Below, in pieces: positions 7,336 through 15,312 of a stretch of DNA of 48,557 nt; positions within the stretch are counted from its first letter, which is position 1, and each line of letters begins with the position of its first letter. The notes beneath the pieces are model-generated. The model did no database searches. It was given only the letters and a program-made list of their open reading frames with translations, and had not been told where the DNA came from. This DNA is from CAYLPU01 sp964385635 (GTDB lineage: Bacteria > Chloroflexota > Anaerolineae > B4-G1). A program made the position numbers and the translations under genes. Where the stretch lies: assembly GCA_964385635.1 (NCBI GenBank), contig CAYLPU010000029.1, forward strand, positions 1 to 48,557, given 5' to 3'.

Positions 7336-7592
7336 ATGAAAGGGCTTCCAATAATTCGGAATCGAGGGTATTGTACGGAGGCCGCCGAAGCGGTCGTATG
7401 GTATGGCTTTGAGGTGCTGGGGCTGAATCGAATTTACGCATGCCACTTCAAGCGAAATCCTGCCTCGGGGCGCGTGGTAAGGAAAATTGGAATGACCCAT
7501 GAGGGATGCCTGAGACAGCACGTGAAGAAGTGGGGGGGGTTGAGGATTTGGAACAGTACGGGATACTGAAGAGCGGCTACGAATCACGATGA
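7336..7592 (+). pseudogene. C-terminal half of a GNAT acetyltransferase (RimJ/RimL type), frameshifted
   Basis: From ATG 7336 the reading gives RGYCTEAAEAVVWYGFEVLG then LNRIYACHFKRNPASGRVVR and KIGMTHEG, the acetyl-CoA-binding second half of a RimJ/RimL-like N-acetyltransferase. The N-terminal half is missing, and at the G-run near 7533-7540 the frame shifts: the expected ending VEDLEQYGILKSGYESR is in the next frame and stops at 7592. The fragment begins two bases after the moeA stop. It is a broken gene, probably left by an insertion or deletion at the moeA boundary. Confidence 0.7.
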
Positions 7593-7629
7593 CACGACAA
7601 GCGTGCTGTAGGCGTCGGAGGTCGGGGGG

Positions 7630-8292
7630 ATGATGGCGGAAGAACAAGAAGCGGCCTTCGAACAACTGCTACGGCAGGGAGGGGACCGCGTGCTCCGCGA
7701 AGCGAGTGCCTACTTCGCGGGTGCAGGACGGCTATACGGCGCAGTGCGCCGATTGGTCCAGCGGTTGGATGCGGAAGACATCCCCTACGCTCTGTTGGGC
7801 GGACTGGCTCTTGCCGAACATGGGTACCCCCGGCTGACGGAGGACATTGATTTGCTGATGACACCTCCTGGACTGGAGCGTTTCCGCCAGCAACTGGTGG
7901 GACGGGGGTACCGGCCGGCCTTTAGTGAAGCCAAAAAGACGTTCCGCGATACGGAGACAGGCGTGCGTTTCAAAATCGTGACCACGGGGGAGTATCCAGG
8001 CGACGGATTGCCCAAACCAGTGGCTTTCCCCGACCCGGCCGACCCGGGGGTGACGGTGGAGATAGAGGGTGTCTGTGTGGTAGCGTTGGAGAAACTGATC
8101 GAGTTGAAACTGGCATCGGGGACCAGCGCGCCCCACCGGTTGCGAGACCTGGCCGATGTGCAAGACCTGATTGCCCGTCTGAGCCTACCTCTGACACTGG
8201 CAAATCGGCTGGACTCCTCGGTACAAGCGACGTATCGGGACTTGTGGGAAAAGGCACATGCTGGCAGACGTACAGGTTTGCAAGAACGATGA
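7630..8292 (+). CDS. AbiEii-like nucleotidyltransferase
   Basis: The 220-residue protein has the polymerase-beta-type nucleotidyltransferase core of the AbiEii/AbiGii toxin family: IPYALLGGLALAEHGYPRLT (about 51-70), immediately followed by EDIDLLM with the DxD metal-binding pair, then the later VVALEKLIELKLASG ... HRLRDLADVQDLI segment. Proteins of this group NMP-ylate or otherwise modify RNA or protein, and act as toxins or housekeeping enzymes. A cognate AbiEi antitoxin is not seen next to it. Two ATGs in a row (7630, 7633) follow a G-run that may serve as the ribosome-binding site. Confidence 0.75.
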   Translation: MMAEEQEAAFEQLLRQGGDRVLREASAYFAGAGRLYGAVRRLVQRLDAEDIPYALLGGLALAEHGYPRLTEDIDLLMTPPGLERFRQQLVGRGYRPAFSEAKKTFRDTETGVRFKIVTTGEYPGDGLPKPVAFPDPADPGVTVEIEGVCVVALEKLIELKLASGTSAPHRLRDLADVQDLIARLSLPLTLANRLDSSVQATYRDLWEKAHAGRRTGLQER

Positions 8293-8395
8293 AGTACGGA
8301 TTGGCCGCCATGGACCGACTGACCAATTGGCCCCAGCCGACCAGCCAAGCCTGAGCCAGGTATTGGCTGAGATAGAGGGCTGGCCAGGGCAATAG
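8258..8395 (+). CDS. Possible 45-residue ORF overlapping the nucleotidyltransferase end
   Basis: ATG 8258 opens a frame (MLADVQVCKNDEVRIGRHGP ... LSQVLAEIEGWPGQ) overlapping the nucleotidyltransferase by 35 bases and ending just before a convergent gene. Its composition looks protein-like, with a terminal amphipathic segment, but it matches nothing I know. It could be a small partner of the nucleotidyltransferase or a chance ORF. Confidence 0.25.
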   Translation: MLADVQVCKNDEVRIGRHGPTDQLAPADQPSLSQVLAEIEGWPGQ

Positions 8396-8397
8396 CA

Positions 8398-8682
8398 TTA
8401 CTCCAAGCGTTTACCGATCTCACGCTCATACCCTGGGAAGTAGCGGCTGATTACTGTAAGATCAAATGAGCCCAGGATCGCTTCCTTCGGCTCGCGTTCC
8501 AGGAGAAACCGGAAGGACTCGGTCACCAACGCCTCTGGGCTTGCCTTGCCGCCGGTGAGCCGTTCGTGGTCGGCTTTCCGCAGGGTCACCCGGTGATGGC
8601 TCTCTCCACCTCTTTCTCTCACGGTTACCTGGAACTTGTAGCGGTCGCCGTGTTCTGATTTCTTGACCTCAATCTCTGCCAT
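8398..8682 (-). CDS. Small conserved protein of unknown function
   Basis: This 94-residue, highly charged protein begins MAEIEVKKSEHGDRYKFQVT and has a central segment SHHRVTLRKADHERLTGG followed by PEALVTESFRFLLEREPKEA and ILGSFDLTVISRYFPGYE. The arrangement (short N-terminal beta sheet, then FLLEREPKxxIL helix) is one I associate with a conserved hypothetical family seen next to restriction and mobile-element genes, but I cannot name it. No signal peptide or membrane segment. It lies downstream of the pRiA4b-like gene on the same strand, 83 bases away. Confidence 0.6.
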   Translation of the reverse strand: MAEIEVKKSEHGDRYKFQVTVRERGGESHHRVTLRKADHERLTGGKASPEALVTESFRFLLEREPKEAILGSFDLTVISRYFPGYEREIGKRLE

Positions 8683-8765
8683 GGTTCGCCCAACCCCCCT
8701 CTGCAGGTGAAGTGCGTAGCCCCTCAGCCGGGCTTCATCCCCGGTGTTGTTTCCTCCGGCGCCGT

Positions 8766-9257
8766 TTACTCGTCATCCCACAAAGGGTACTGTCCCGGTG
8801 CCTCGCCCACTACCTCGACGATCCTCGGGTACTCCGCCTCCGGTGCGTCGGGGTTAATGGCGTGCACGCGCACTTTGAAGCGCCATTCGTCCCCGTAGTC
8901 GAAAAGGTACATAAACCCCTGGCCCACCTCCAGCCCAAATTCGCCCACCGCTGTCTCTCGGACATCGCCAGGGCCGGACGCCGCTTCCTCGGCCAGCAAT
9001 TCAGGGGGCACCTCACCTTCAAATGGCTCTTCTATCGGCATCCCCCACGGATCGCACCCTTCTGGCAAGCAGTACTCGCTCTCCCCATCTCAGGCCCGAC
9101 CACTCATAAAGAACGAGTAGAGGTGATCGGCATCCCAGCCGTATGCTTCCTGGATGGCGAAATGCAGGTCTTCCAGGGTCTGGTCAGCGCGCATCTCGAT
9201 CTTCCGCCACGCTCGACCGTGGCCCGGCAACGAGACGTGAAAGGTGTACGTTTTCAT
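8766..9257 (-). pseudogene. pRiA4b ORF-3-like protein with an in-frame TGA
   Basis: ATG 9257, with GGAGGA upstream, starts MKTYTFHVSLPGHGRAWRKI ... ADQTLEDLHFAIQEAYGWD, the N-terminal half of the plasmid pRiA4b ORF-3 family. A TGA at 9090-9092 interrupts it after FFMSGRA. The same frame then continues DGESEYCLPEGCDPWG ... MYLFDYGDEWRFKVRV ... YPRIVEVVGEAPGQYPLWDD, the C-terminal half, to 8766. The family usually has an aromatic residue, often Trp, at or next to the stop position, so a TGG-to-TGA change is the simplest explanation. No frame change is needed. Family members are found with mobile elements; the function is unknown. Confidence 0.8.
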
Positions 9258-9615
9258 CTGTTCTCCTCCGATGTGGTTAACTTTCCTCGAGACGCCGCAT
9301 CCAGCAGTGACTGCCGCGGCCGTGACAGCCTCTCCCGCATTGCGGCTTGCTCCTGGCACAGATGGTCAACCTGAGCAAAAACAGCCTCCAGCCGCCTTGT
9401 TATCGTTGCTTATCTCTTAACATCACCTTTGACCGTGCGCTGACAACCGCATAACTGGAGCCCAAAGAGCCAAATGGTGGGGAAAGGGCCGCCCAGAAAG
9501 GCCAGAAAATGTAATCGCTCCCCTACAAAGGCAGCCTTTTTCGGCCCTCCAGTGGGGCGTCGTCCCTGCCAGGATTCCAATTATGCGTTTTGTGCTCAAT
9601 GGGTCAAAGGTAATG
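9258..9615. other. Intergenic stretch, no gene seen
   Basis: This 358-base stretch separates the defence operon from the broken pRiA4b-like gene. It contains a tight inverted repeat AAAGGC-A-GCCTTT (about 9525-9537) that could be a weak terminator for the operon. No conserved reading frame, RNA gene or attachment site was recognised. Confidence 0.4.
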
Positions 9616-10107
9616 CTAACGTTGGCTTGCTTTTCGACACCGATATACTCCCCCTGCAACCCTTTCAAACACATCCGGGTGAGAGGCCATAATACTGAGA
9701 ACCCCATGCTCGCTCATCTGCAGTTTAGGGTGCCGATCTGCGACTATGCGCGCCAGCACTGCATAGTGAAGCGGGCGACCGTGTGCCTGTAGTTCTGAAC
9801 GTACCGCACGGATCAACTCCCGCTGTCGTTTGAGTTGTGCCGCTCGTTGTGCCGCTCGACGTTCACGATAGATGTCGAGCAGTGTTCTGAGGTCCTGCAT
9901 CTGAAACGGGTCGCGTAGCAGTCGGCAGGTCCCAGGTGTAAAGAACACGCATAGGTCGCAATCGAACTCATCGCGCTTCAGGCAATCGGGGCAATCGTAA
10001 GGCGAGATGCGAACATCATCTATCCAGAAGTGCTCGCTATAGCCGAGCCCAGCCGTGGGCACGGCATCCTCTTCCTCCTCGCCATCGGCCATCCAGTTCT
10101 CGTCCAT
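9616..10107 (-). CDS. Cys-rich protein with C-terminal HARE-HTH domain, last gene of the defence operon
   Basis: The 163-residue protein has an acidic N-terminus, then a cysteine cluster CPDCLKRDEFDCDLC...GTC (about 39-61) that probably binds zinc. A basic helix (about 80-102) leads to a winged-helix-like domain, LIRAVRSELQAHGRPLHYAV then LARIVADRH ... VLSIMASHPDVFERVAGGVYR. That region fits the HARE-HTH fold found in restriction endonucleases and chromatin proteins, where it is thought to read modified DNA. The start is 35 bases downstream of the ATPase stop in the same direction. As the end of an operon with a DNA methylase, a role in sensing DNA modification is plausible but inferred. Confidence 0.6.
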   Translation of the reverse strand: MDENWMADGEEEEDAVPTAGLGYSEHFWIDDVRISPYDCPDCLKRDEFDCDLCVFFTPGTCRLLRDPFQMQDLRTLLDIYRERRAAQRAAQLKRQRELIRAVRSELQAHGRPLHYAVLARIVADRHPKLQMSEHGVLSIMASHPDVFERVAGGVYRCRKASQR

Positions 10108-10142
10108 CTGGGAATCCCGACTTCTTTCGGTTCATCTGCTCC

Positions 10143-11273
10143 TCACCCTGCTATGTTGGGTTCATCAATGTCCATTGCTCCCAGGCGAGGGTCAGCCAGC
10201 AGTTCCCTGACTTCCTCTGCGGTGATCTCATCTGTGCGGTCAGGACCACGGGCTAACTGGCTCTCAAGTAAGACGTGATTGGCATACAGCATCAAGCGGC
10301 GGGGCGTCAACGCTTTGATCTTGGCAATGTGCTCCACCAGGGTTTCGATTGCCTCTGGAGAAAATGGGTATGCCCAACGCTCTTCTTCCCGCAGTCGGAA
10401 CTGCGCCAACAAGTCTCGGATGAATTCAATGGCCTCCGCTTGACTTAGTATATCCAGACTAATGCTCTGTGGCTCAGCGCGGCTCTTCAGTTCATTACTC
10501 AGTAGATACGCTACGTTGTCCTCGCGGCCAAACGAGAATGAGAGGATGACTTCCAGCCCCGTGGGATGCTCGTTGTAGTAGCCGTGCAAGCCTGCGTTGA
10601 CTTCGCTCAGCACACGAGACCTTAGTTCGCCGATGCGCTGGTATTCGTCCAGCATGACCATCAGTTTGCTTGGGGGATTCGACTTGAAGGTTGCCAGGCG
10701 GGTCAAGGCAGCGAGCGCATTGATGGTGTCCTCGGGGGTTTTGATGCGGTAAGTCACACCGACAGCGCGAAGGTGGCGAGCCGTCAGGCCTGGCTGTGCA
10801 ATCAGCCATTGACGAGCGGCTGTGCCTTTCTCTGCATCACCACTGCGCATGGCCAGGAGTGCACTCACGACGCCAGGAGACCTGGAGAACATGGGATGGA
10901 GCGTGAGGCTCCCTGACCAATTGCTGCCCACTTTCACCAATTGCTCCCCCAGAAAGCCATAAGGCAATTCTGAGACAATTGCCCGATACACTTCGAGGAA
11001 ACCCTTGGCGCGCCTGGGCATGACAACATAAACGGGGATCAGTCTGCCCTGAGTCTGCTGGCATAAGTGCTGCAAATGAAGCAGCGTGTGGGTCTTGCCC
11101 ATACCAAAGTTTGCCCACAGGAGGTGCAGGCCGGACTTGGGCGCGAACTGCATTTTCCAAAGCAGGCGCTCAAGTTGCTTCTTCGTCCGGCGACGGCCCG
11201 CCCAAATAGTCGCAAATTCCGCGTCGGGAACGACGTGGAAGGGCCAGGCTTTCAAGTTGAGATGTTCGTACAT
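10143..11273 (-). CDS. AAA/P-loop ATPase (second ATPase of the defence operon)
   Basis: This 376-residue ATPase has a Walker A LLWANFGMGKTHTL (about 49-62), a Walker B LMVMLDEYQRI (about 202-212) and a C-terminal helical segment (AIETLVEHIAKIKALTPRRL) like the lid of ORC/Cdc6-type or TniB/ExeA-type ATPases. The start MYEHLNLKAWPFHVVPD and the order of motifs parallel the ATPase at 18208-19368, whose N-terminus also runs from a WF-containing segment through a charged helix to the P-loop; they are probably distant paralogues. It starts six bases after the methylase gene. It likely loads or remodels a DNA-bound complex; the partner is not known. Confidence 0.75.
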   Translation of the reverse strand: MYEHLNLKAWPFHVVPDAEFATIWAGRRRTKKQLERLLWKMQFAPKSGLHLLWANFGMGKTHTLLHLQHLCQQTQGRLIPVYVVMPRRAKGFLEVYRAIVSELPYGFLGEQLVKVGSNWSGSLTLHPMFSRSPGVVSALLAMRSGDAEKGTAARQWLIAQPGLTARHLRAVGVTYRIKTPEDTINALAALTRLATFKSNPPSKLMVMLDEYQRIGELRSRVLSEVNAGLHGYYNEHPTGLEVILSFSFGREDNVAYLLSNELKSRAEPQSISLDILSQAEAIEFIRDLLAQFRLREEERWAYPFSPEAIETLVEHIAKIKALTPRRLMLYANHVLLESQLARGPDRTDEITAEEVRELLADPRLGAMDIDEPNIAG

Positions 11274-11279
11274 CGAAGC

Positions 11280-14200
11280 CTACTCCTCGGGATCGGGTAG
11301 GTTGAATTTGCGCCACGCTTCTCTCACGAAGCGCTCGGCGGCAGCCTGATCCAACGTACGGGTGAAGTAAGCATCATGCAAACGTCCCCGCAGGTCGCGC
11401 AGGTACTGCACGTAGTTGTTGACTGTCCGCGAGATTTCCACGGGTTTTTCTGGCAGCCGTGCCACCTTCTGCCCGGCCGCCTGGGCAAAGAGGAGGTAGC
11501 GAACCTCGAATCTATTGGCTACGGTGAGCATCTGCCCATCTTCGGTGATCAGTTGCTCCTGGCCAAAGTGGGGACCAACGTAGCGCAGTGGGGCGGTAGG
11601 CAACGGAATCTCCCGAAAGTCGCCAGCACGGGCAGCAGGGGAAAAGAAATCGTCGGGGAAGCGGGCCGGGCCGTTAGGCAGCAGGTCTTGCAGCACTTCT
11701 CCGACTACACGGTTGGCTGCCTGCTTGGGGCGGCTTCGTCGCGCTTTGCCCCGCATCTGGCCCAGTTGTACTCGCTCTCGCACCAGGGTCGTGAGGCCAT
11801 CGTACAGACGGGGCAGCCATAGATCGGGGTCGAGGCCCATGGCTCGCAGCACGGCTCCGTCGAGGGCTTGGCGGTCGGGTTGCTGCACCTCGTTAAAGAC
11901 GGAGCCGATGGGCCGCGCCAGTAGCGGCTGGAAGGCAGCCACGATGGCCTGGCGGCCAGCCTCGTCGAACTGCCGCACATCCGGCGCCAGCAGGTAATCG
12001 CGGGCGTCTTCGACTTTCAGTTCTAATGCTCCGTCGCCCAGGGTGACACGGCCGGCCAACTCGGTGAAGAAAGCAACCAAGCTGCTGTTCAACACGGCAG
12101 ATATTACTTCCGCGCCTTGCTCATCGGCAGGGGATAAATAGTAGAGCCGTGCATCAGCCACCAGTGGAGTGGGGCTGTATCGTTGGATGTGCCGGTCGCC
12201 ATATGCTTGCGTAAAGAACAAGTAACTGAAATGCGTCTCACTCTCCGGCAAGGCATACCAGCCCGGCTGACGGTTTTTGACCCACGGCCCCTCGGGCCAC
12301 TTCATCCCCTGCTGTACCCCTCGCCTGTACTCTTGCTGTTCGCCCCACTCGATGTAGCGCAACGTACCTAGCCTGCCCTCGGCTCCCAATTCGTTCTTCG
12401 TCTTGCGACAGACGAATACCTTCAGGCTCAGGTCGTCGGAATTGATGCGGATGGTGTCGGTCTCGCTGGGTGACTTGATGAGTTGCCAGCAGAACTCGGG
12501 GTCAATGCCCCAGTGTTGGATGGTCTCCTCGTCCACGTAGAAGAACTCGTTGATGCGAGTCGTGCCACCGCGGGCAGGCGGTGCCACATCGCGCAGCAGG
12601 GCCAGCCTATCGCCTGCCTCGCGCAGCAGGTCAAAGTAGACGCCTGGGGCGCGAAGGTATGGCCCCCACTTGACCGTCTGCCCGGCCGCCTCCGCCTGCT
12701 GGCGCAATGCACCCTGGCGCACGGTGCGGATGCGGAAGTCGTCGTCCTCGACCACCCTCACCCCCGGCCCCTCTCCCTCACCAGGGAGAGGGGAGTTTTC
12801 GATCCGCCATACTAGCCGGTCCAACCCGTTCCAGCGGTTCAGCCCGTCCAGGCGCAGGTCCCAGGGGATCAGTTCGGCCAGGGACCGTTTGACCTTGACG
12901 AAACGGGCCGGGTGAGTCTCGCGCTCGGCCGGGTCGGAGCAGCGTTCGACGATGGTGACGACGGTGTTGACCGCCGCCTGCAGAAACCAGGGTTCGCAGC
13001 GGCTCTCCAGCACCGCGATGATCTTGAAGTGATCGAGGAGGAAGCGCTGCAATCCGTAGCCGTAGCCCACGTCCAGCCAGGCGTTGGAGGTGACGATGCC
13101 CATGCGCCCGCCCTCTTTGAGGAACGCGGCGGCGTGCCAGAACAGGGACACGTATAGATCGGCGTAGGTGGAGATGATCGGCTTGGCCTTCTCCAGAAAG
13201 ACGTCCAACGCCAGACCATTCTGGCGGGCCAGGCGGTGCTGCTTCTCGTCGCTCTTGCGCTTGAAGGTGAAGCCGTCGGGGTAGGCGTGGAACCAGTCTT
13301 GCACCAGGCGGTGAGCCACGGTCTGGCGATAGCCCTTCACCGTGCGCTCAATGCGGTCGGCGCTGATGTAGGGAAAGTTGCCGACGACGGCGGCGAAGAT
13401 GGGGATTGGCTCGTCTACCCAGCCCGCCCCCTCTCCATTGTTCGGCAAGGTCTCCTGACCGCCGCCGGATGGGGCTCGGTCGGGAGACCTTCGCCCAACG
13501 GGAGGAGTAGCGGGAGAATTGGGCGCTTTCAACGGAGGGAAACGATAGGTGCCGCCGGGGACGATTTCGAAGAAGTCCTCGTTCAGGATGCGGGGGAAGT
13601 TACCCGCGTCGTCCATGCGCTGGCGAAAGAGATTGATGGTAGCCAGTTCTGCGGGGAAGGGCGCCACGTCCACGCCCCAGAGTTGGCCCAACAGTTGGCT
13701 GTGATCGTGGACGCCCAGGCGGGTGCGCAGTCGGTCGTAGGCGCGGATGAGGAAAGTGCCGGTGCCGCAGGTGGCGTCCAGCACAGTATCGTCACCGTTC
13801 CGCACACAGAAGGCGACGATGAGGTCCACCAACGGCTCCGGGGTGAAGTACTGGCCCAGCGCATGCCGGTCTTCCGGGGGAATGAGCCGCTCAAAGACAG
13901 CGCCCACCACGTCCTGGGGCAGGTGGGCGAAATCGCGGGTGTTCAGGTCGCTCACCAGGTCGCGCAACTCGGCCGAGGCGGCGGCGGGGAACGGCAACCG
14001 ATCCACTACGTCCTCACGGAACACAGCGTGGTAGTCAATTCTGTGCGCCGCTGTGAAGCAATCTCGCAGGCGGGGGAGCACCTGACCAGTGTCCAGGTCG
14101 ATCAAGTCCATCGGTGGTAACTGAGACGCAGCCCGGCGCAGGCTCTGGTAGAAGATGATCTTGCCCATCAGACGGTAGATGGCCTGGCGGACGACGGCCT

Positions 14201-14861
14201 CGACGAAGTCATCAGAGCGCAGGTTGGCCGGGATACCCTGGCGCACCGCCCATTCGCTGAGTTCCTGGCCGAAGGCCGGGTCCATACCCAGCTTCGTCCG
14301 CAGAGCCTGCTTGACGGCCGGCTTGAGGACGTCCACGGCGCGGGTCAGCCGCTCGACGAAAAAATCGGCGTCGGGGATCACCAGGTGCAGGGAGCCGTCG
14401 CGGTGGAGGGCAGCCAGGTCGGCAGCGATCTCGTCGGCCCAGTCGGACAGGGCAGCACGCTCCAGGGGAGAAAGGGAATCACCAGCGCCGGGTGCAACCC
14501 GGTAAATGGGCGGGTAGCGTTTGAGGGGGTCAGGCATGTCACCAGGGCGGGCAGGGATGGGCAGGAGCCAGGCGTCGCGCAGGTTACTGACGACCAGATA
14601 GGGCAGACGACGGGCGCGGGCGCGCCGGGCCAGGTACTCAATCAGCCCGGCTTTGTTCACCGCGACGGTTGGCACGGTCAGGCCCAGCAGGGCGAAAGGC
14701 GCGTCCTGGACGAGGAGCGTGAGGGCACGCAGCGGCCCGCCGACGCCGACGGGGTCAGCGGAGGCGAAAGACTCGTCGGCGCTGAGGCCCAGGTGAGTGG
14801 CCGTACCCAGCCGATCCTGAAAAATGGCCAAGGCTTCGTCGAGACAGGAGTCAGGTTGCAT
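11280..14861 (-). CDS. Large N6-adenine DNA methylase (Eco57I/PglX-like architecture) with two in-frame repeat inserts
   Basis: The 1193-residue protein contains a class I DNA adenine methyltransferase: LGQYFTPEPLVDLI (about 337-350), SAM-binding motif I DATCGTGTFL (about 360-369), and a catalytic motif IV that reads NFPY (about 493-496), in place of NPPY. The approximately 300-residue N-terminal region (FALLGLTVPTVAVNKAGLIE ... LPYLVVSNLRDAWLL) is laid out like a type IIG/type I R nuclease domain, but the E-x-K catalytic pair is not visible. The C-terminal half resembles Eco57I-type target-recognition regions (SETHFSYLFFTQAYGDRHIQ; VISAVLNSSLVAFFTELAGR). Dispersed repeats add about 14 residues near 690 and about 34 near 446-479. 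Its ATG overlaps the PIN gene by 11 bases. It should methylate host DNA; whether it also cuts is doubtful. Confidence 0.85.
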   Translation of the reverse strand: MQPDSCLDEALAIFQDRLGTATHLGLSADESFASADPVGVGGPLRALTLLVQDAPFALLGLTVPTVAVNKAGLIEYLARRARARRLPYLVVSNLRDAWLLPIPARPGDMPDPLKRYPPIYRVAPGAGDSLSPLERAALSDWADEIAADLAALHRDGSLHLVIPDADFFVERLTRAVDVLKPAVKQALRTKLGMDPAFGQELSEWAVRQGIPANLRSDDFVEAVVRQAIYRLMGKIIFYQSLRRAASQLPPMDLIDLDTGQVLPRLRDCFTAAHRIDYHAVFREDVVDRLPFPAAASAELRDLVSDLNTRDFAHLPQDVVGAVFERLIPPEDRHALGQYFTPEPLVDLIVAFCVRNGDDTVLDATCGTGTFLIRAYDRLRTRLGVHDHSQLLGQLWGVDVAPFPAELATINLFRQRMDDAGNFPRILNEDFFEIVPGGTYRFPPLKAPNSPATPPVGRRSPDRAPSGGGQETLPNNGEGAGWVDEPIPIFAAVVGNFPYISADRIERTVKGYRQTVAHRLVQDWFHAYPDGFTFKRKSDEKQHRLARQNGLALDVFLEKAKPIISTYADLYVSLFWHAAAFLKEGGRMGIVTSNAWLDVGYGYGLQRFLLDHFKIIAVLESRCEPWFLQAAVNTVVTIVERCSDPAERETHPARFVKVKRSLAELIPWDLRLDGLNRWNGLDRLVWRIENSPLPGEGEGPGVRVVEDDDFRIRTVRQGALRQQAEAAGQTVKWGPYLRAPGVYFDLLREAGDRLALLRDVAPPARGGTTRINEFFYVDEETIQHWGIDPEFCWQLIKSPSETDTIRINSDDLSLKVFVCRKTKNELGAEGRLGTLRYIEWGEQQEYRRGVQQGMKWPEGPWVKNRQPGWYALPESETHFSYLFFTQAYGDRHIQRYSPTPLVADARLYYLSPADEQGAEVISAVLNSSLVAFFTELAGRVTLGDGALELKVEDARDYLLAPDVRQFDEAGRQAIVAAFQPLLARPIGSVFNEVQQPDRQALDGAVLRAMGLDPDLWLPRLYDGLTTLVRERVQLGQMRGKARRSRPKQAANRVVGEVLQDLLPNGPARFPDDFFSPAARAGDFREIPLPTAPLRYVGPHFGQEQLITEDGQMLTVANRFEVRYLLFAQAAGQKVARLPEKPVEISRTVNNYVQYLRDLRGRLHDAYFTRTLDQAAAERFVREAWRKFNLPDPEE
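12755..12796. repeat. Perfect palindromic repeat inside the defence methylase gene
   Basis: CCCCTCTCCCT (12768-12778), loop CACC, AGGGAGAGGGG (12783-12793) is an 11-base perfect inverted repeat flanked by CACCCCCGGC. It is the well-known type of intergenic palindrome that reads PLPGEGEGPG when translated. Here it is in frame between WRIENS and VRVVEDDD of the methylase. Confidence 0.8.
13425..13525. repeat. Inverted-repeat insert sharing sequence with the moaB array
   Basis: AAGGTCTCCTGACCG (13447-13461) and CGGTCGGGAGACCTT (13477-13491) pair over 14 of 15 bases. The right arm and flank (GGGGCTCGGTCGGGAGACCT from 13471, continuing TCGCCCAAC) match the entrance to the moaB repeat almost base for base. 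In the methylase it encodes PPVGRRSPDRAPSGGGQETL, about ten residues before the NFPY motif's strand. Confidence 0.75.
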
Positions 14862-15312
14862 TGCTCGAATCTTTGGCGGTCAGCGATTCCAGGACAATCT
14901 CATCGAACCGTCGAAAGTCCGCTTGATTGTAGGTTGCCAGCCTACGGACACCGTGGGTCAACATAACGGCGACGATATTGGCGTCGTGGATGTTCTTGCC
15001 ACGCACCTGATACCGTTGTACTAATGCGCGCAAGAGATCGGCGGCAGCCAACGGTTCGTCGAGGACTGTGAGGCTGGGCAGTAGTGTCTGGATTTGAGCC
15101 AGCACCTGATCTACACTGAACGATTTCTCAAAGACAGTTCCTCGCGTCAGGACAACCATATACTCGCGCAGAATCTGGGTCGTGACGCAGAGGCTACGTC
15201 CTTTGCTTTGCAATGTTGTCAGCCACTCTCGTGCCTGTTGATGCCAGGGGTTGCCGGAGACCGTGCTGTATATGAGCACGTTAGTGTCCACTACGCAGGC
15301 GTCATCGGCCAT
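14851..15312 (-). CDS. PIN-domain toxin (VapC type) embedded in the defence operon
   Basis: A 153-residue PIN RNase. Conserved acidic residues are seen in CVVDTNVLIYS (Asp9), ILREYMVVL (Glu), KNIHDANIVAVM (Asp) and ATYNQADF (Asp). VapC-type toxins cut tRNA or rRNA when the antitoxin is lost. The start at ATG 15312 (MADDACVVDTN) overlaps the antitoxin stop by 11 bases; an ATG nine bases further upstream is an alternative. The stop overlaps the methylase start by 11 bases. The toxin is therefore translationally linked both to its antitoxin and to the methylase, so it could enforce operon retention or act as the suicide arm of the system. Confidence 0.85.
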   Translation of the reverse strand: MADDACVVDTNVLIYSTVSGNPWHQQAREWLTTLQSKGRSLCVTTQILREYMVVLTRGTVFEKSFSVDQVLAQIQTLLPSLTVLDEPLAAADLLRALVQRYQVRGKNIHDANIVAVMLTHGVRRLATYNQADFRRFDEIVLESLTAKDSSNAT

